Assembly: GCA_035548375.1 (NCBI GenBank)
Contig: DASZTG010000054.1
Location: 62,001-126,000 of the forward strand
Reading direction: 5' to 3'
Length of the DNA: 64,000 bases
Source: JACQAP01 sp035548375
GTDB taxonomy: Bacteria > Pseudomonadota > Gammaproteobacteria > Burkholderiales > JACQAP01
The notes under the pieces are model-generated. The model had not been told where the DNA came from. It did not search any database and saw only the letters and a program-made list of their open reading frames with translations. Within the stretch, counting starts at the first letter, position 1. Each line of letters starts with the position of its first letter. Below are positions 34,768 to 44,143 of this stretch, in pieces. The translations under genes were made by a program, and so were the position numbers.

Positions 34768-35529
34768 TCACGTTCGTTTCGGATTCCCGATGACTTCGGC
34801 TTCCCGCTTCAGCATGTCGGCCAGCTGGTCCATGCGCGACGACAGGCGATCCGAGAGCGCGGCAATGCTGATGGCGGCCACGGCGCGGCCATCCGCCCCC
34901 AGGATGGGGACGCCGATCGCGCCCATGCGGTCCACCAGCATGTTGAGAAAAACGGAGTAACCGCGCTCGCGCGAACGCGCCACCTCGGTTTTCAGCCACG
35001 CCATGGTGACCTTGGGAAATTGCGGCAGCCTCTGCTCGACCAGCGGCAGGATCGCCTCGATTTCGGCCTCGGATTGCCAGGCAAGCAACGCCATCGCGCC
35101 GGCGCCGATGCCCAGCGGCCGGCGGCTGCCGATGTCGAGGTAGTTTGCGCGGATCGGAAAGGAACCGGTCTCCTTGTCGACGCAGACCGATTCGGCAGCG
35201 CCGCTGCGAACGGAAAGCAGGATCGAATCCTCGCAAACCGCTGCGAGGCGCACCAGCGAGGGCCGTGCGCGGGCCCGCAGGTCGTCGCGATCTCGCAGCG
35301 ACGCGGCCAGGATGAAGACTTCGTTGCCCAGGGAATAGGTCTTGGTCCTGTCGTCGCGCCGGATGAATCCTTCCCGCGACAGCACTTCGAGGATGCGCAA
35401 GGTCGTAACCTTGTTGAGGCCCGCCTGCGCGGCGATTTCCGAGAGGCGGCTCACGCGCGGCTCGGTCAGGGATCGCAGGATGCGGCAGGACTTCTGCACG
35501 GAATTGATGGCTGAGGCTCTTGTCGGCAT
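34768..35529 (-). CDS. IclR-family transcriptional regulator
   Basis: 253 residues: N-terminal winged helix (VSRLSEIAAQAGLNKVTTLR, LSREGFIRRDDRTKTYSLG) and the C-terminal IclR effector domain (ESVCVDKETGSFPIRANYLD, PLGIGAGAMALLAW, GVPILGADGRAVAAISIAAL). The ATG follows GGAGAC. IclR proteins normally regulate adjacent catabolic or transport genes in response to organic acids. It stands 18 bases after the cyclase gene and is last in the run of genes that begins with the LIV transporter, so it may be co-transcribed with them. Confidence 0.9.
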   Translation of the reverse strand: MPTRASAINSVQKSCRILRSLTEPRVSRLSEIAAQAGLNKVTTLRILEVLSREGFIRRDDRTKTYSLGNEVFILAASLRDRDDLRARARPSLVRLAAVCEDSILLSVRSGAAESVCVDKETGSFPIRANYLDIGSRRPLGIGAGAMALLAWQSEAEIEAILPLVEQRLPQFPKVTMAWLKTEVARSRERGYSVFLNMLVDRMGAIGVPILGADGRAVAAISIAALSDRLSSRMDQLADMLKREAEVIGNPKRT

Positions 35530-35547
35530 GGCAGTCTCCTTGGTCCG

Positions 35548-36603
35548 TTACACGGTTGCGACGGGAGTGGCGGGAGAACCGACTGCGCCAGGCAGGCGCA
35601 ACGGCGGCGCGGTCAGCAGGAAGCGGAAGCGCTTGCGCTCCCGGAGCCAGTTCGCGAGCGGCGTGAGGTGCCAGATTTCGCCGAGGTTGACGCCGAGCTT
35701 GAACAGGCAATGCTCGTGCAACGGCAAGGTCGCGCAGGTGCCATGGTGGCTGGTTGCGGGATGCGCCTCGACTGCGTAGTTGTCCGCGATCAGCGAAACC
35801 AGCCCGGAATCGGTGATCCACTGCAGCAGCTTGCCGTCGCGGCCGTCCAGGGTGGCGCAGGAATGCTCGAGCCGGTGCGAGTCGGGCCGCTTGTTCATTT
35901 CCAGGATCATCTGCGCGAAGCCGGTGTGCAGGCAGACCATGTCGCCTTGCTCGACGACGACCTTGTCCTTCTCCAGGATGCGCATGAGCTGGTCGTAACC
36001 GACGGCCACGCTGTCGTTGCCGACGTGGGCATGCAGGTCGATCATCACGCCGCGTCCCTGCACGCATTTCACCGCCATGTTTTCCACGCCGAGGGCCTGT
36101 ATCGCGGTCGTGTTCTTCGCCGGCACGGTGCCGATGGCGCCCGCGTCGTCCGGGTCCGTCGGCCCCGAGATCTCCTTGCCGCCGCGATAGCCGTTGTAGA
36201 ACACCGGTTCGGGCTTGCCGTCGCCGTCCGCGTCGAACAGCTGGCCGACGTGCGCGAGGCTGTCCCATTGCGTCGAATATTGCAGGTGCAGGATCACCGC
36301 GTCGTCGTTGATGACGTCGGTGGCATCCGGCTTGTCCCGCTGCACCAGGTACACCATGTTCGGCCGGCCGTTGCGCAACGTCGGCCGCAGGACCGGTGGA
36401 TGGCGCCGCGGGTTCAGCAGGTTGCCGCCCGGGTAATCGAGCGGCAGGCTCAGGCAGAAGGTGACGCCTTCCTTGACTTCGGCGATGCCCTGCTTCACTT
36501 TTTCCGGCGTCAGCAGGTTCAGTCGACCGAGCTGGTCGTCCGGTCCGAAATCGCCCCAGGTGGATCCCTCGGGTCGTCTTTTCCAGCGTGTCGATGCGGC
36601 CAT
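35548..36603 (-). CDS. Cyclase-family (kynurenine-formamidase-like) metal hydrolase
   Basis: 351 residues. The family metal motif HxGTHxDxPxH is altered to QYSTQWDSLAHVG, as in the longer cyclase/GloE-type proteins. Other features are SLPLDYPGGN near the start, GRGVMIDLHAH, DMVCLHTGFAQMI, and the HHGTCATLPLHEHCLF segment, which adds histidines for metal. Members hydrolyse amides, lactones or arylformamides. The ATG follows GGAGGAG. It lies 30 bases downstream of livF, so it belongs to the transporter operon; it may open a lactone or amide of the imported compound. Confidence 0.85.
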   Translation of the reverse strand: MAASTRWKRRPEGSTWGDFGPDDQLGRLNLLTPEKVKQGIAEVKEGVTFCLSLPLDYPGGNLLNPRRHPPVLRPTLRNGRPNMVYLVQRDKPDATDVINDDAVILHLQYSTQWDSLAHVGQLFDADGDGKPEPVFYNGYRGGKEISGPTDPDDAGAIGTVPAKNTTAIQALGVENMAVKCVQGRGVMIDLHAHVGNDSVAVGYDQLMRILEKDKVVVEQGDMVCLHTGFAQMILEMNKRPDSHRLEHSCATLDGRDGKLLQWITDSGLVSLIADNYAVEAHPATSHHGTCATLPLHEHCLFKLGVNLGEIWHLTPLANWLRERKRFRFLLTAPPLRLPGAVGSPATPVATV

Positions 36604-36633
36604 GTTTGCTCCTCCTTGAAGTGAGTCTGGTTT

Positions 36634-37371
36634 TTATGCCGCGGCGTGTCCGCCGAGGTAGGTCTGCTGCAAAACATCTCCTGCCTGGATCTCCGCCGGC
36701 GTGCCGGCCGCTGCGATGCGCCCGGTTTCCAGCAGATAACAAAAATTGGCATGGCGCAGCGCTTTTTCGACGAGCTGCTCGACCAGCAGGATCGCCATGC
36801 CGCTCCTGCACAGCTCCGAGGCAACCGACAGGATGCGGTCGATCACGAGCGGCGCCAGCCCCGCCGACGGCTCATCGAGTACCAGCAAGCGCGGCTCGCC
36901 GATCACGCCCTGGGCGACGGCGAGGATCTGCTGCTGGCCGCCCGACAGGCGCGAGGCCGGATCGTGGCGCTTTTCCTTCATCTCCGGAAACAGTTCGTAA
37001 ATGCGCCCCAATCTGGAACGATCGCCATGCGGGCTGCGCGCGTAGGTGCCGATCAGCAGATTGTCCTCCACGCTCAGCGTCGTGAACACGCGATGCCCCT
37101 GCAGCACCTGGACGATGCCTGCGCGCACGATTTCGCGCGGCGTGGCGCTGGCCAGGCTGCGCCCGTCGAATTCGACGTTGCCGCGCTTCTTCGGGATCAG
37201 TCCCGAGATTGCGTGCAGCGTCGTGCTCTTGCCCGCGCCGTTGCGCCCGAGCATGACGGTGAATTCGCCATTGCGCACTTCCAGCGATACTCCATGCACG
37301 ACCTCCGCCTTGCCGTAGGCCACGTGCAGGTTTTCGACTTTGAGCAACGGGCGGTCGGTTCGCATCCTCAC
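36634..37371 (-). CDS. livF: LIV-type ABC transporter ATPase (LivF-like)
   Basis: 245 residues: Walker A GRNGAGKST, signature LSGGQQQ, Walker B LLVLDEPSAGL, H-loop region ILLVEQ. LivF-type features include GIVQVLQGHRVF and the C-terminal YLGG. It powers import with the other Liv subunits. The start GTG overlaps the livG stop (GTGA); an ATG two codons later is an alternative. Confidence 0.92.
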   Translation of the reverse strand: MRMRTDRPLLKVENLHVAYGKAEVVHGVSLEVRNGEFTVMLGRNGAGKSTTLHAISGLIPKKRGNVEFDGRSLASATPREIVRAGIVQVLQGHRVFTTLSVEDNLLIGTYARSPHGDRSRLGRIYELFPEMKEKRHDPASRLSGGQQQILAVAQGVIGEPRLLVLDEPSAGLAPLVIDRILSVASELCRSGMAILLVEQLVEKALRHANFCYLLETGRIAAAGTPAEIQAGDVLQQTYLGGHAAA

Positions 37372-38120
37372 GCCCCCAGATAAACGCGAATCACTTCCGG
37401 ATCACGCTTCACGTGGTCCGGCGTGCCATGGCTAATCATCCTGCCGACGTCGAGCGTTGTCACGCGGTCGGAAATGCGGAACACGAAATCCGTATGGTGC
37501 TCGACCAGCAGCACGCCGATGCCGGACCGGCGCATGACGCCGATGACCGCGCCGAGGTGCTCGATTTCCGCCGGCGTCAGGCCGCCGGCCGGCTCGTCCA
37601 GCAGGATGAAGCGCGGGCGTTGCGCGAGGCCGCGCGCGATTTCCAGGAAGCGCTGTTCGGCGTGTTCGAGCAGGTTGGCACGGCGCCCGATGGCATGCGA
37701 CAAGCCCACGCCATGCAGCAGTTCTTCCGCGCGCGAGCGCAACCTGCGCTCGTCGGCCCGGACCTGCGGCAACGAGAAAGCCGTCGACAGGAAACCGGCG
37801 CGCGCGTCGCGCCAGCCGCCCAGCATGGCGTTGTCCAGCACCGACATCGTCGGCAGCAACCTTGGCTTCTGGAACGTGCGCGCGACGCCGTGCCCGGCCC
37901 GCTGCTGCACGCTTGCCGCCGAAACGTCTGTCTCGTCGATGACGATGCTGCCTTCGTCCGGCCGGTAGTAGCCCGACAACAGGTTCAGCAGCGTGGTCTT
38001 GCCGCTGCCGTTCGGCCCGATCAGGCCGTGCACTTCGCCGGGCTTGAGCTCGAGGGAAACCTGCGACAGCGCCAACAGGCCGCCGAAGCGCTTGGTCAGG
38101 CTGCGCGCGGCAAGCGTCAT
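37368..38120 (-). CDS. livG: LIV-type ABC transporter ATPase (LivG-like)
   Basis: 250 residues from ATG 38120: Walker A GPNGSGKTT, GVARTFQKPRLLP typical of LivG, the signature position reads LEHAEQR in place of LSGGQ, which is the usual degenerate LivG form with Glu-Gln kept, Walker B FILLDEPAGGL, and VRRYLGA-like C-terminus. The ATG overlaps the livM stop by four bases. A long frame open to 39062 through livM is an artefact. Confidence 0.92.
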   Translation of the reverse strand: MTLAARSLTKRFGGLLALSQVSLELKPGEVHGLIGPNGSGKTTLLNLLSGYYRPDEGSIVIDETDVSAASVQQRAGHGVARTFQKPRLLPTMSVLDNAMLGGWRDARAGFLSTAFSLPQVRADERRLRSRAEELLHGVGLSHAIGRRANLLEHAEQRFLEIARGLAQRPRFILLDEPAGGLTPAEIEHLGAVIGVMRRSGIGVLLVEHHTDFVFRISDRVTTLDVGRMISHGTPDHVKRDPEVIRVYLGA

Positions 38121-39124
38121 GGTGCCGACCTCGCGCTGTCGATTGCCTTGGCCAGGCGTTCGAGGTCGGGCTTCACGACATGGCTTTCGCCAAGCCGCGG
38201 CTTGATGCGTTCGACCAGCAACTCGAACACCCGGCCGATGCCCTCCGGCACCAGCAATACCACGACGAGCAGCAGCACGCCGTAAAAGAAATTTCCGAGC
38301 TTCGCCAGCGGCGCAACCATCTCCGGCAGCGCGGTCAGCACGATGGTGCCGATCGCGGGTCCGATGATGTGTCCGCGTCCGCCGATGATGATGCAGACGA
38401 AGAAGAACAGGCCGAGATCGAACACGAACGTGTCCGGCGTGATGTAGCTCTGCAGGACTGCGAACAATGCGCCGGCAACGCCGGCGGTGAAGCCGCTGAA
38501 GACGAACACCGTCAGCTTGGCGCGAAATACCGGCACGCCGACTGCCTGCGCCGTGATCGCGCTGTCGCGCACGGCAACCAGTCCGCGTCCCCAGGTGTGG
38601 CGCGCGACGTTCCATGTCAGCCAGGTCACAGCCGCGGCGATGGACAGTATCAGCCAGTAGGAACCTTGCGGCGTATCGAAGGGCTTGGGGAATCCGGGGA
38701 CCGACAGGCCGACGCCGCCGCCGGTGAGATCTCCCTGCGCGAGTGTGATCTCCGCAACGATCAACGCGAAGGCAAGCGTCGCCATGGCGAAGTAGAAGCC
38801 CGGCAGCCGCAACGAAGGCAGGCCGAGGAGGAATCCGCACATCGCGCAAAGACCGCCTGCCGCGAAGACGGCAAGCGCGGGATGCACGCCGTGAGTGCCG
38901 GCGAGTATGGTGAAGCAGTAGGCGCCGATGGCCAGCAGGCCGACATGGCCGATCGAAAGCTGTCCCGAATAGCCGACGACGAGGTTCAATCCACCGATCA
39001 ACACCCAGTACGCGCAGATAAGCGCGGCCAGGTGCAGCTTGTACAGGTCGCCCGACCACCACGGCAGGGCCACGAGCGCGGCGAGCACGAGGATGAGCCC
39101 GACGGTCCGGCTGCTTGCCTTCAT
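38117..39124 (-). CDS. livM: LIV-type ABC transporter permease (LivM-like)
   Basis: 335 residues with about ten membrane segments and the LivM pattern: WVLIGGLNLVVGYSGQLSIG near the N-terminus, then HVGLLAIGAYC, and GRGLVAVRDSAITAQAVGV, the cytoplasmic loop that contacts the ATPase. A basic extension follows the last helix. It overlaps livH and livG by four bases each. Confidence 0.92.
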   Translation of the reverse strand: MKASSRTVGLILVLAALVALPWWSGDLYKLHLAALICAYWVLIGGLNLVVGYSGQLSIGHVGLLAIGAYCFTILAGTHGVHPALAVFAAGGLCAMCGFLLGLPSLRLPGFYFAMATLAFALIVAEITLAQGDLTGGGVGLSVPGFPKPFDTPQGSYWLILSIAAAVTWLTWNVARHTWGRGLVAVRDSAITAQAVGVPVFRAKLTVFVFSGFTAGVAGALFAVLQSYITPDTFVFDLGLFFFVCIIIGGRGHIIGPAIGTIVLTALPEMVAPLAKLGNFFYGVLLLVVVLLVPEGIGRVFELLVERIKPRLGESHVVKPDLERLAKAIDSARSAP

Positions 39125-39981
39125 ACCGGCCTCACGCTCTGGCTGCCGAACAGGCCGGCCGGTTTGAGCAGAAGCACGATCATCAGCAGGCCGACGGATA
39201 TGGTCTGCTGGTACTCGCCACCTACGAAATACGTCGCCACCGCGCTCAAGATGCCGAGCGCCGCGCCTCCGACCAGGGCACCGACGTTGCTCCCGAGGCC
39301 GCCCACTGCCAGCGCGATGAAGCCGTTCAGGGTCAGCGTGAGTCCGAGCGCGAAGTAAGCGAAAGTGAGCTGGCCCGCCATGAACCCCGCCAGCCCGCCC
39401 ATGGCACCCGCGATGACATAGGACATCGCGCGAATGCGTCCCGTCGGAATGCCGCGCGCCCGCGCGGCGAATGCGTCCTCCGACATGGCCACAAACAGCT
39501 TGCCGTAGAGCGTGCGCCGGTAAAACAGCTCAAGCCCAACGGCGAGCAGGACGGCCACGACTATCGGCAGCCAGTATTTCTGGTCGGCGAGGCCGGCCGA
39601 GAAGTCCTGGGGAATCAGGCGCGGGAAAGGCTTCGGCTCCGTGCCCCACCAGAGGCCGGCGGCCTGCTGCACCATGGTCGCCAGCGCGAGCGTGGAAAGC
39701 AGCCAGAGGTGCTCGTCGCTGCGTGCAAGCACGCGCCGGATCGCGATGAAATCGGTCAGCAACCCAAACACGGCGCCGACCACGATCGAGCCTAGCAACG
39801 CGACCGGGATCGGCCACCCGAGCGTGGAGATGAACCAGGCGCCGAATACGCCGCCGAGCATCGAAATGTGCCCGGTCGTAACCGACAGCACCTTCGATGT
39901 GGAGAACATCACGTTGTACGTCAGCGCCGCGGCGGCATACAGGCCGCCGGTGGCGAGGCCCGTTATCAGGGCGACGAGCAT
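39121..39981 (-). CDS. livH: LIV-type ABC transporter permease (LivH-like)
   Basis: 286 residues, about eight membrane segments. The N-terminus GLATGGLYAAAALTYNVMFS and TTGHISMLGGVFGAW are the LivH pattern; AMSEDAFAARARGIPTGRIR is the ATPase-coupling loop and FIALAVGGLGSNVGALVGG the conserved C-terminal part. It forms the inner-membrane channel with LivM. Confidence 0.92.
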   Translation of the reverse strand: MLVALITGLATGGLYAAAALTYNVMFSTSKVLSVTTGHISMLGGVFGAWFISTLGWPIPVALLGSIVVGAVFGLLTDFIAIRRVLARSDEHLWLLSTLALATMVQQAAGLWWGTEPKPFPRLIPQDFSAGLADQKYWLPIVVAVLLAVGLELFYRRTLYGKLFVAMSEDAFAARARGIPTGRIRAMSYVIAGAMGGLAGFMAGQLTFAYFALGLTLTLNGFIALAVGGLGSNVGALVGGAALGILSAVATYFVGGEYQQTISVGLLMIVLLLKPAGLFGSQSVRPV

Positions 39982-39993
39982 GTTGCCTGGCTC

Positions 39994-41175
39994 CTAGTGC
40001 GGCGCGGCTTTGAAACTTCCGTCCTTGAAGCTGCCCGCCACGTTCATCACGATCGCGTGGTCGGGATAGCCATTGCGGTTTTCCTTCGTCCAGGTGTAGC
40101 TCGCATAGACACCCGGAAAATCCTTCGTGCCTTCCAGCACCTTGCCGATCGCAGCGGGATCGGTCGAGCCCGCGGTCTTGACCGAGTACTCGACGATTTT
40201 CACGGTGTCGTAGCCGAGCGCGATCCACCAGAACATGAAGTCGATTTCGCCCTTGCCGAGCTTGGGCCGGATCTTGTCCATGAGGGCCTGGGTGCGCGGC
40301 GGCAACTTGCCATTGGCGTCGTAAGTCGTGCTCGTGTAGCCCGCCGCGAACGCGTTCTTCCAGTATTCGGGCTTGTTCAGCAGCGGCCGTACCGGCGGCG
40401 CCATCATCGCCGGATGGCCGACGATCGGCACGTCCCAGCCCATGTCCCCGCGCGTGTTGAACAAGCGCGCAAGCAGCCCGGTTGCGGCAGACCACGGCAT
40501 GATGACCTCCGCGCCCGCGGCCCTGGCCTTGTTCAATTCATCCGTGAGGTCGGTCTTGTTCGGGTCGACCAGCACGACGTAGACGGGCTTCACGCCCGCT
40601 TTTTCGAGCAGGTCCTGCGCGACCTTCGACGCGGCCGTGCCGTACCCGGAGGTATCGCCGATGACTGCGATCTTTTTCTTCTTGAGCACCTTGATCGCGT
40701 AGTCGTTCGCCGCCTCGATCCACTGGTGGTTCGTATTGATGGCGCGAAAAGCGAGGGGAAATTTCTGCGAGTCCACCAGCTCGTCGATGGTGCCGATCAC
40801 GAGATTGGGGATGTTCGCCTTGGCAACGATGGGCACGGTCGCCAGCGATTCGCCGGAATTCACCGGCCCGATGATGAAGTCCACTTTATCGACGAACGCG
40901 AGCTGCTTCGCCATGTTCACGGCCTTGGTCGGCTCGCCGCTGGTGTCGCGCGTGATCAACTCGATTTTGCGGCCGTTTATGCCGCCGCCGGCATTAATCT
41001 CGTCGACTGCGAATTGCACGCCCTGGTTTTCGGCGATCGCGGCGGAGGACAGCGGTCCCGTCAAGGATGAAAGCCAGCCGATTCGAATCGGATCCGCCGC
41101 GCCCGCGATCGTCGAAAGACAGGCGAACGAAAGGGCCAGCAAGCGCACCAGGCGCGCAGGTGTGGACTTCAGCAT
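39994..41175 (-). CDS. LIV-type periplasmic substrate-binding protein
   Basis: 393 residues from ATG 41175 behind GAGGAGA. Signal peptide LLALSFACLSTIAGAAD; mature part is a Leu/Ile/Val-type receptor (IRIGWLSSLTGPLSSAA, GVQFAVDEINAGGGINGRKI, DFIIGPVNSGES, IAVIGDTSGYGTAASK, GKGEIDFMFWWIALGYDTVK). Such receptors bind amino acids, amides or aromatic and aliphatic acids. First gene of the import operon and divergent from atuA, with 295 bases between the two starts. The open frame extends upstream to 41250. Confidence 0.92.
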   Translation of the reverse strand: MLKSTPARLVRLLALSFACLSTIAGAADPIRIGWLSSLTGPLSSAAIAENQGVQFAVDEINAGGGINGRKIELITRDTSGEPTKAVNMAKQLAFVDKVDFIIGPVNSGESLATVPIVAKANIPNLVIGTIDELVDSQKFPLAFRAINTNHQWIEAANDYAIKVLKKKKIAVIGDTSGYGTAASKVAQDLLEKAGVKPVYVVLVDPNKTDLTDELNKARAAGAEVIMPWSAATGLLARLFNTRGDMGWDVPIVGHPAMMAPPVRPLLNKPEYWKNAFAAGYTSTTYDANGKLPPRTQALMDKIRPKLGKGEIDFMFWWIALGYDTVKIVEYSVKTAGSTDPAAIGKVLEGTKDFPGVYASYTWTKENRNGYPDHAIVMNVAGSFKDGSFKAAPH

Positions 41176-41470
41176 GGGGTTCTCCTCGATAGGGCCGCTC
41201 GCCGGCGGCTTGATAAGGAAAGTTTCGTTGGCCGGAAGACTGTTTGTCAAGAAATCGTTCTGACCGACGGAATGGGTCTTCCGTCCTAAGACAAAATTTT
41301 CAACGTATTAGGCAACTTCATTGCACACGGTTTACCGATCCCGGAAACAGCCCGGATTGACGACGGCCGCCGCACCGATCCAGTATTCGGTCCAGAAAAT
41401 CTTCCGCGCAAGCGGCAATAAAACGAAAGACGGGAGGATGGATGCAAGGCAGGACTGTAAGGAATGCACG

Positions 41471-42826
41471 ATGAAAAACGTCGTGCGCATTGGCGCCGGG
41501 TCGGCCTGGTGGGGCGATCGCGTCGAACCCGCAAGGTGGAATGCCGAACGCGGGGATCTCGACTACCTCTGTTTCGAAACCATGGCCGAAGCGACGATCT
41601 CGGCGGCGCAGGTGCGCAAGCGCCGCGATCCCTCGTTTCCCGGTTACGACACCTACCTCGACGACCGCATGCAGGCGGTTTTGCCGGGCTGCCTCAAGCG
41701 CGGCACGAAGATCATTACCAACCAGGGCTGGATCAATCCCGACGGCGCAGCGGAACGCATCGTCCATTGGTTGCGCACGCTCGGTGCGAAGGGCGTCAAG
41801 GTCGCCGCGATCAACGGCAGCCTGATCACCGATCGCGTGCTGCAGGTCACCGACAGGATCATGGAAAACGGCAAGCCGACTTCAACGCTTGCGGACACGC
41901 TGGTTTCGGCCGAGGCCTATCTCGGCGCCGAGCCCATCGTCGCAGCCCTGAAAGAGGGGGCGCAGATCGTCGTATCCGGGCGGGTGGCCGACCCGTCGAT
42001 ATTCATGGCGCCAATGATGTACGAGTTCGGCTGGGACGCGCTCGACCACGCGAAGCTCGGTCCAGGCAATGGTCTCGGGCATTTGATGGAGTGCGGTGCC
42101 CAGGTGACGGGCGGCTATTTTTCGGATCCCGGCTTCAAGGATGTGCCCGAGCCGTGGAATTTCGCGTTCCCCATCGTTGAAGTCGAGCCGGACGGTTCAG
42201 CCGTCCTGACCAAGGTTGCGGGCAGCGGCGGCGCGGTCAACCTGATGACGGTCAAGGAGCAGATGCTCTATGAAGTGCACGACCCCGCGAACTACATCAC
42301 ACCGGATGTCGTCGTCGACTTCACCACGGCCAGGCTCGAGCAGGTCGGACCGGACCGGGTTCGCATCTCCAATATCTCCGGCAAACCACGCACGCCTACG
42401 CTGAAGGTGTCGATCGGCTGCACCGAGGGCTTCATCGGCGAGGACATGTTCTTCTACGCCGGGCCGGGCGCGCTGCGCCGCGCACAACTCGCAAGGAAAA
42501 TCCTCGAGGAACGCTTCAAGGTCGTGAAGCTCGAAGCCGAGGAAGTCCGCATCGATTACCTGGGCCTGAATGCGATTCACGGTGCGATGACGCCCAAAGA
42601 CGCGCCTGAGCCTTACGAGATCGCGGTCCGCGTCGCAGCGCGCACGAAGACGCGCGACGAAGCCATCAAGGTCGGTCGGGAAGTCGACGGCATGGCGGTA
42701 TCGGGCATCGGCATGACCGGCAAGCGCGTGCCGCACCAGGATCGCACGCGCGAAATCATCGGCGTGTGGTCGTCCCTGGTGCCCCGCGAGAAAGTCGTGC
42801 CGTCGATCAACTATTTCCAGAGCTGA
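41471..42826 (+). CDS. AtuA-type protein (acyclic terpene utilisation family, DUF1446)
   Basis: 451 residues of the AtuA/DUF1446 family: VVRIGAGSAWWGDRVEPA at the start, LDYLCFETMAEATIS, GWINPDGAAERIV, ALKEGAQIVVSGRVADPS, GHLMECGAQVTGGYF, and a C-terminal part with EDMFFYAGPGALRRAQ. Founding members belong to the citronellol/geranyl-CoA (atu) pathway of Pseudomonas, but their reaction is not known. ATG 41471 is preceded by AAGGA; a longer frame to 41321 is unlikely. The next two genes follow within a few bases. Divergent LIV importer genes suggest a shared substrate. Confidence 0.88.
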   Translation: MKNVVRIGAGSAWWGDRVEPARWNAERGDLDYLCFETMAEATISAAQVRKRRDPSFPGYDTYLDDRMQAVLPGCLKRGTKIITNQGWINPDGAAERIVHWLRTLGAKGVKVAAINGSLITDRVLQVTDRIMENGKPTSTLADTLVSAEAYLGAEPIVAALKEGAQIVVSGRVADPSIFMAPMMYEFGWDALDHAKLGPGNGLGHLMECGAQVTGGYFSDPGFKDVPEPWNFAFPIVEVEPDGSAVLTKVAGSGGAVNLMTVKEQMLYEVHDPANYITPDVVVDFTTARLEQVGPDRVRISNISGKPRTPTLKVSIGCTEGFIGEDMFFYAGPGALRRAQLARKILEERFKVVKLEAEEVRIDYLGLNAIHGAMTPKDAPEPYEIAVRVAARTKTRDEAIKVGREVDGMAVSGIGMTGKRVPHQDRTREIIGVWSSLVPREKVVPSINYFQS

Positions 42827-42830
42827 TTCC

Positions 42831-43178
42831 ATGAAGATCATGCTGCAGCACGCGGCCCATTGCCGTTCCGGGGACAAGGGCAACACGTCGAACATCTCGG
42901 TCATCGCCTATGAGCCCGAGCTCTATCCCTTGTTGAAGGAGCAACTGACCGCCGAGCGCTTCAAAGCGCACTACGCCGGCGTTGTCACCGGCAAGGTAAC
43001 GCGCTACGAGGTGGATAACATCCAGGCGCTGAATTTCGTCGCGGAAGGCGCGCTGGGCGGCGGCGTGTCGCGCAGCCTGTGCCTGGACAACTACGGAAAA
43101 TCCTTGTCCGCGCGCGTGCTGTCCTTCGAGCTCGATATTCCCGACTCACTGAAGTCACGATTGAAAGGAATGGAGTAA
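42831..43178 (+). CDS. AtuA-related small protein (AtuA C-terminal domain-like)
   Basis: 115 residues. AAHCRSGDKGNTSNISVIAY is the hallmark of the small domain that is fused to AtuA in some bacteria and separate in others; KVTRYEVDNIQALNFVAEGA and GGGVSRSLCLDNYGK complete it. It starts four bases after atuA, so the two are probably translated together and form one complex. Function unknown. Confidence 0.86.
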   Translation: MKIMLQHAAHCRSGDKGNTSNISVIAYEPELYPLLKEQLTAERFKAHYAGVVTGKVTRYEVDNIQALNFVAEGALGGGVSRSLCLDNYGKSLSARVLSFELDIPDSLKSRLKGME

Positions 43179-43180
43179 CC

Positions 43181-44143
43181 ATGGCCATGACGCTCGGATC
43201 CGGAAAATTCAAATACGAAGTCATCGAAGATTGGGCGAAGCTGCCGGAAGGCTGGACGTTTACGGACGTCGCCGCGGTTGCGGTGGACCACAAGGACCGC
43301 GTGTACGTGTTCAACCGCGGCGAGCATCCGATGATCGTGTTCGACCGCGACGGCCAATTCCTGCGGTCCTGGGGTGAAGGCGTGTTCAACCGTGCGCACG
43401 GGCTGCACATCGGACCGGACGAATCCCTGTATTGCACGGATGACGGAGACCACAGCGTGCGCAAATGCACGCTGGACGGCAAGGTGCTGCTCACGATCGG
43501 CATCCCGGGCAAGCCCTCGCCCTACATGAGCGGCGAACCCTTCCATCGCTGCACGCACACCGCGCTCTCCCCGCGCGGAGACATCTACGTATCCGACGGC
43601 TACGGCAACTCGCGCGTGCATAAGTATTCCCCGGACGGCAAGCCGATCAAATCCTGGGGCGAAGCGGGCACCGGACCGGGGGAATTCAACATCCCCCATA
43701 ACCTGTGCTGCGACCCCGACGGCTGGGTCTACGTGGCGGATCGCGAGAATCATCGCGTGCAGGTGTTCGACGGCGACGGCAAATACGAAACCGAATGGCA
43801 CAACCTGCACCGCCCGTGCGGCATGGTAATGGAAGCGAAAAAAAATCCGCTGTGCTACATCGGCGAAATCGGACCGACCATGCCGGTGAATCGCCAGGTT
43901 CCGAATCTGGGCCCGCGCATCAGCATCATGGATCACGCGGGCAAGCTTCTGTCGAGGTTCGGCGCCGAGCATGCCGGCTACGATCGCCCCGACCAGTTCG
44001 TCGCACCCCATGGAATGGCGGTGGATTCCCACGGTGACATCTATGTCGGCGAGGTTTCCTTCACGGCGTGGTCGCAAATCTATCCGGATCGCCAGCCGCC
44101 GAAAGGCCTCAACACGCTGCGAAAGCTGGTGCGCGTCAGCTAG
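43181..44143 (+). CDS. Cytoplasmic NHL-repeat beta-propeller protein
   Basis: 320 residues starting at ATG 43181 (GGAG upstream), two bases after the AtuA-related gene. Repeated NHL blades are visible: AVDHKDRVYVFNRGEHPMIV, YVSDGYGNSRVHKYSPDGK, DGWVYVADRENHRVQVFDGD, AVDSHGDIYVGEVS, giving a six-bladed propeller. Similar proteins are annotated as peptidyl-alpha-hydroxyglycine lyase-like, but that reaction is not supported here. No signal peptide is present, in contrast to its close paralogue at 59376-60473. It may be a lactonase or hydrolase for an intermediate of the AtuA pathway. Confidence 0.85.
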   Translation: MAMTLGSGKFKYEVIEDWAKLPEGWTFTDVAAVAVDHKDRVYVFNRGEHPMIVFDRDGQFLRSWGEGVFNRAHGLHIGPDESLYCTDDGDHSVRKCTLDGKVLLTIGIPGKPSPYMSGEPFHRCTHTALSPRGDIYVSDGYGNSRVHKYSPDGKPIKSWGEAGTGPGEFNIPHNLCCDPDGWVYVADRENHRVQVFDGDGKYETEWHNLHRPCGMVMEAKKNPLCYIGEIGPTMPVNRQVPNLGPRISIMDHAGKLLSRFGAEHAGYDRPDQFVAPHGMAVDSHGDIYVGEVSFTAWSQIYPDRQPPKGLNTLRKLVRVS

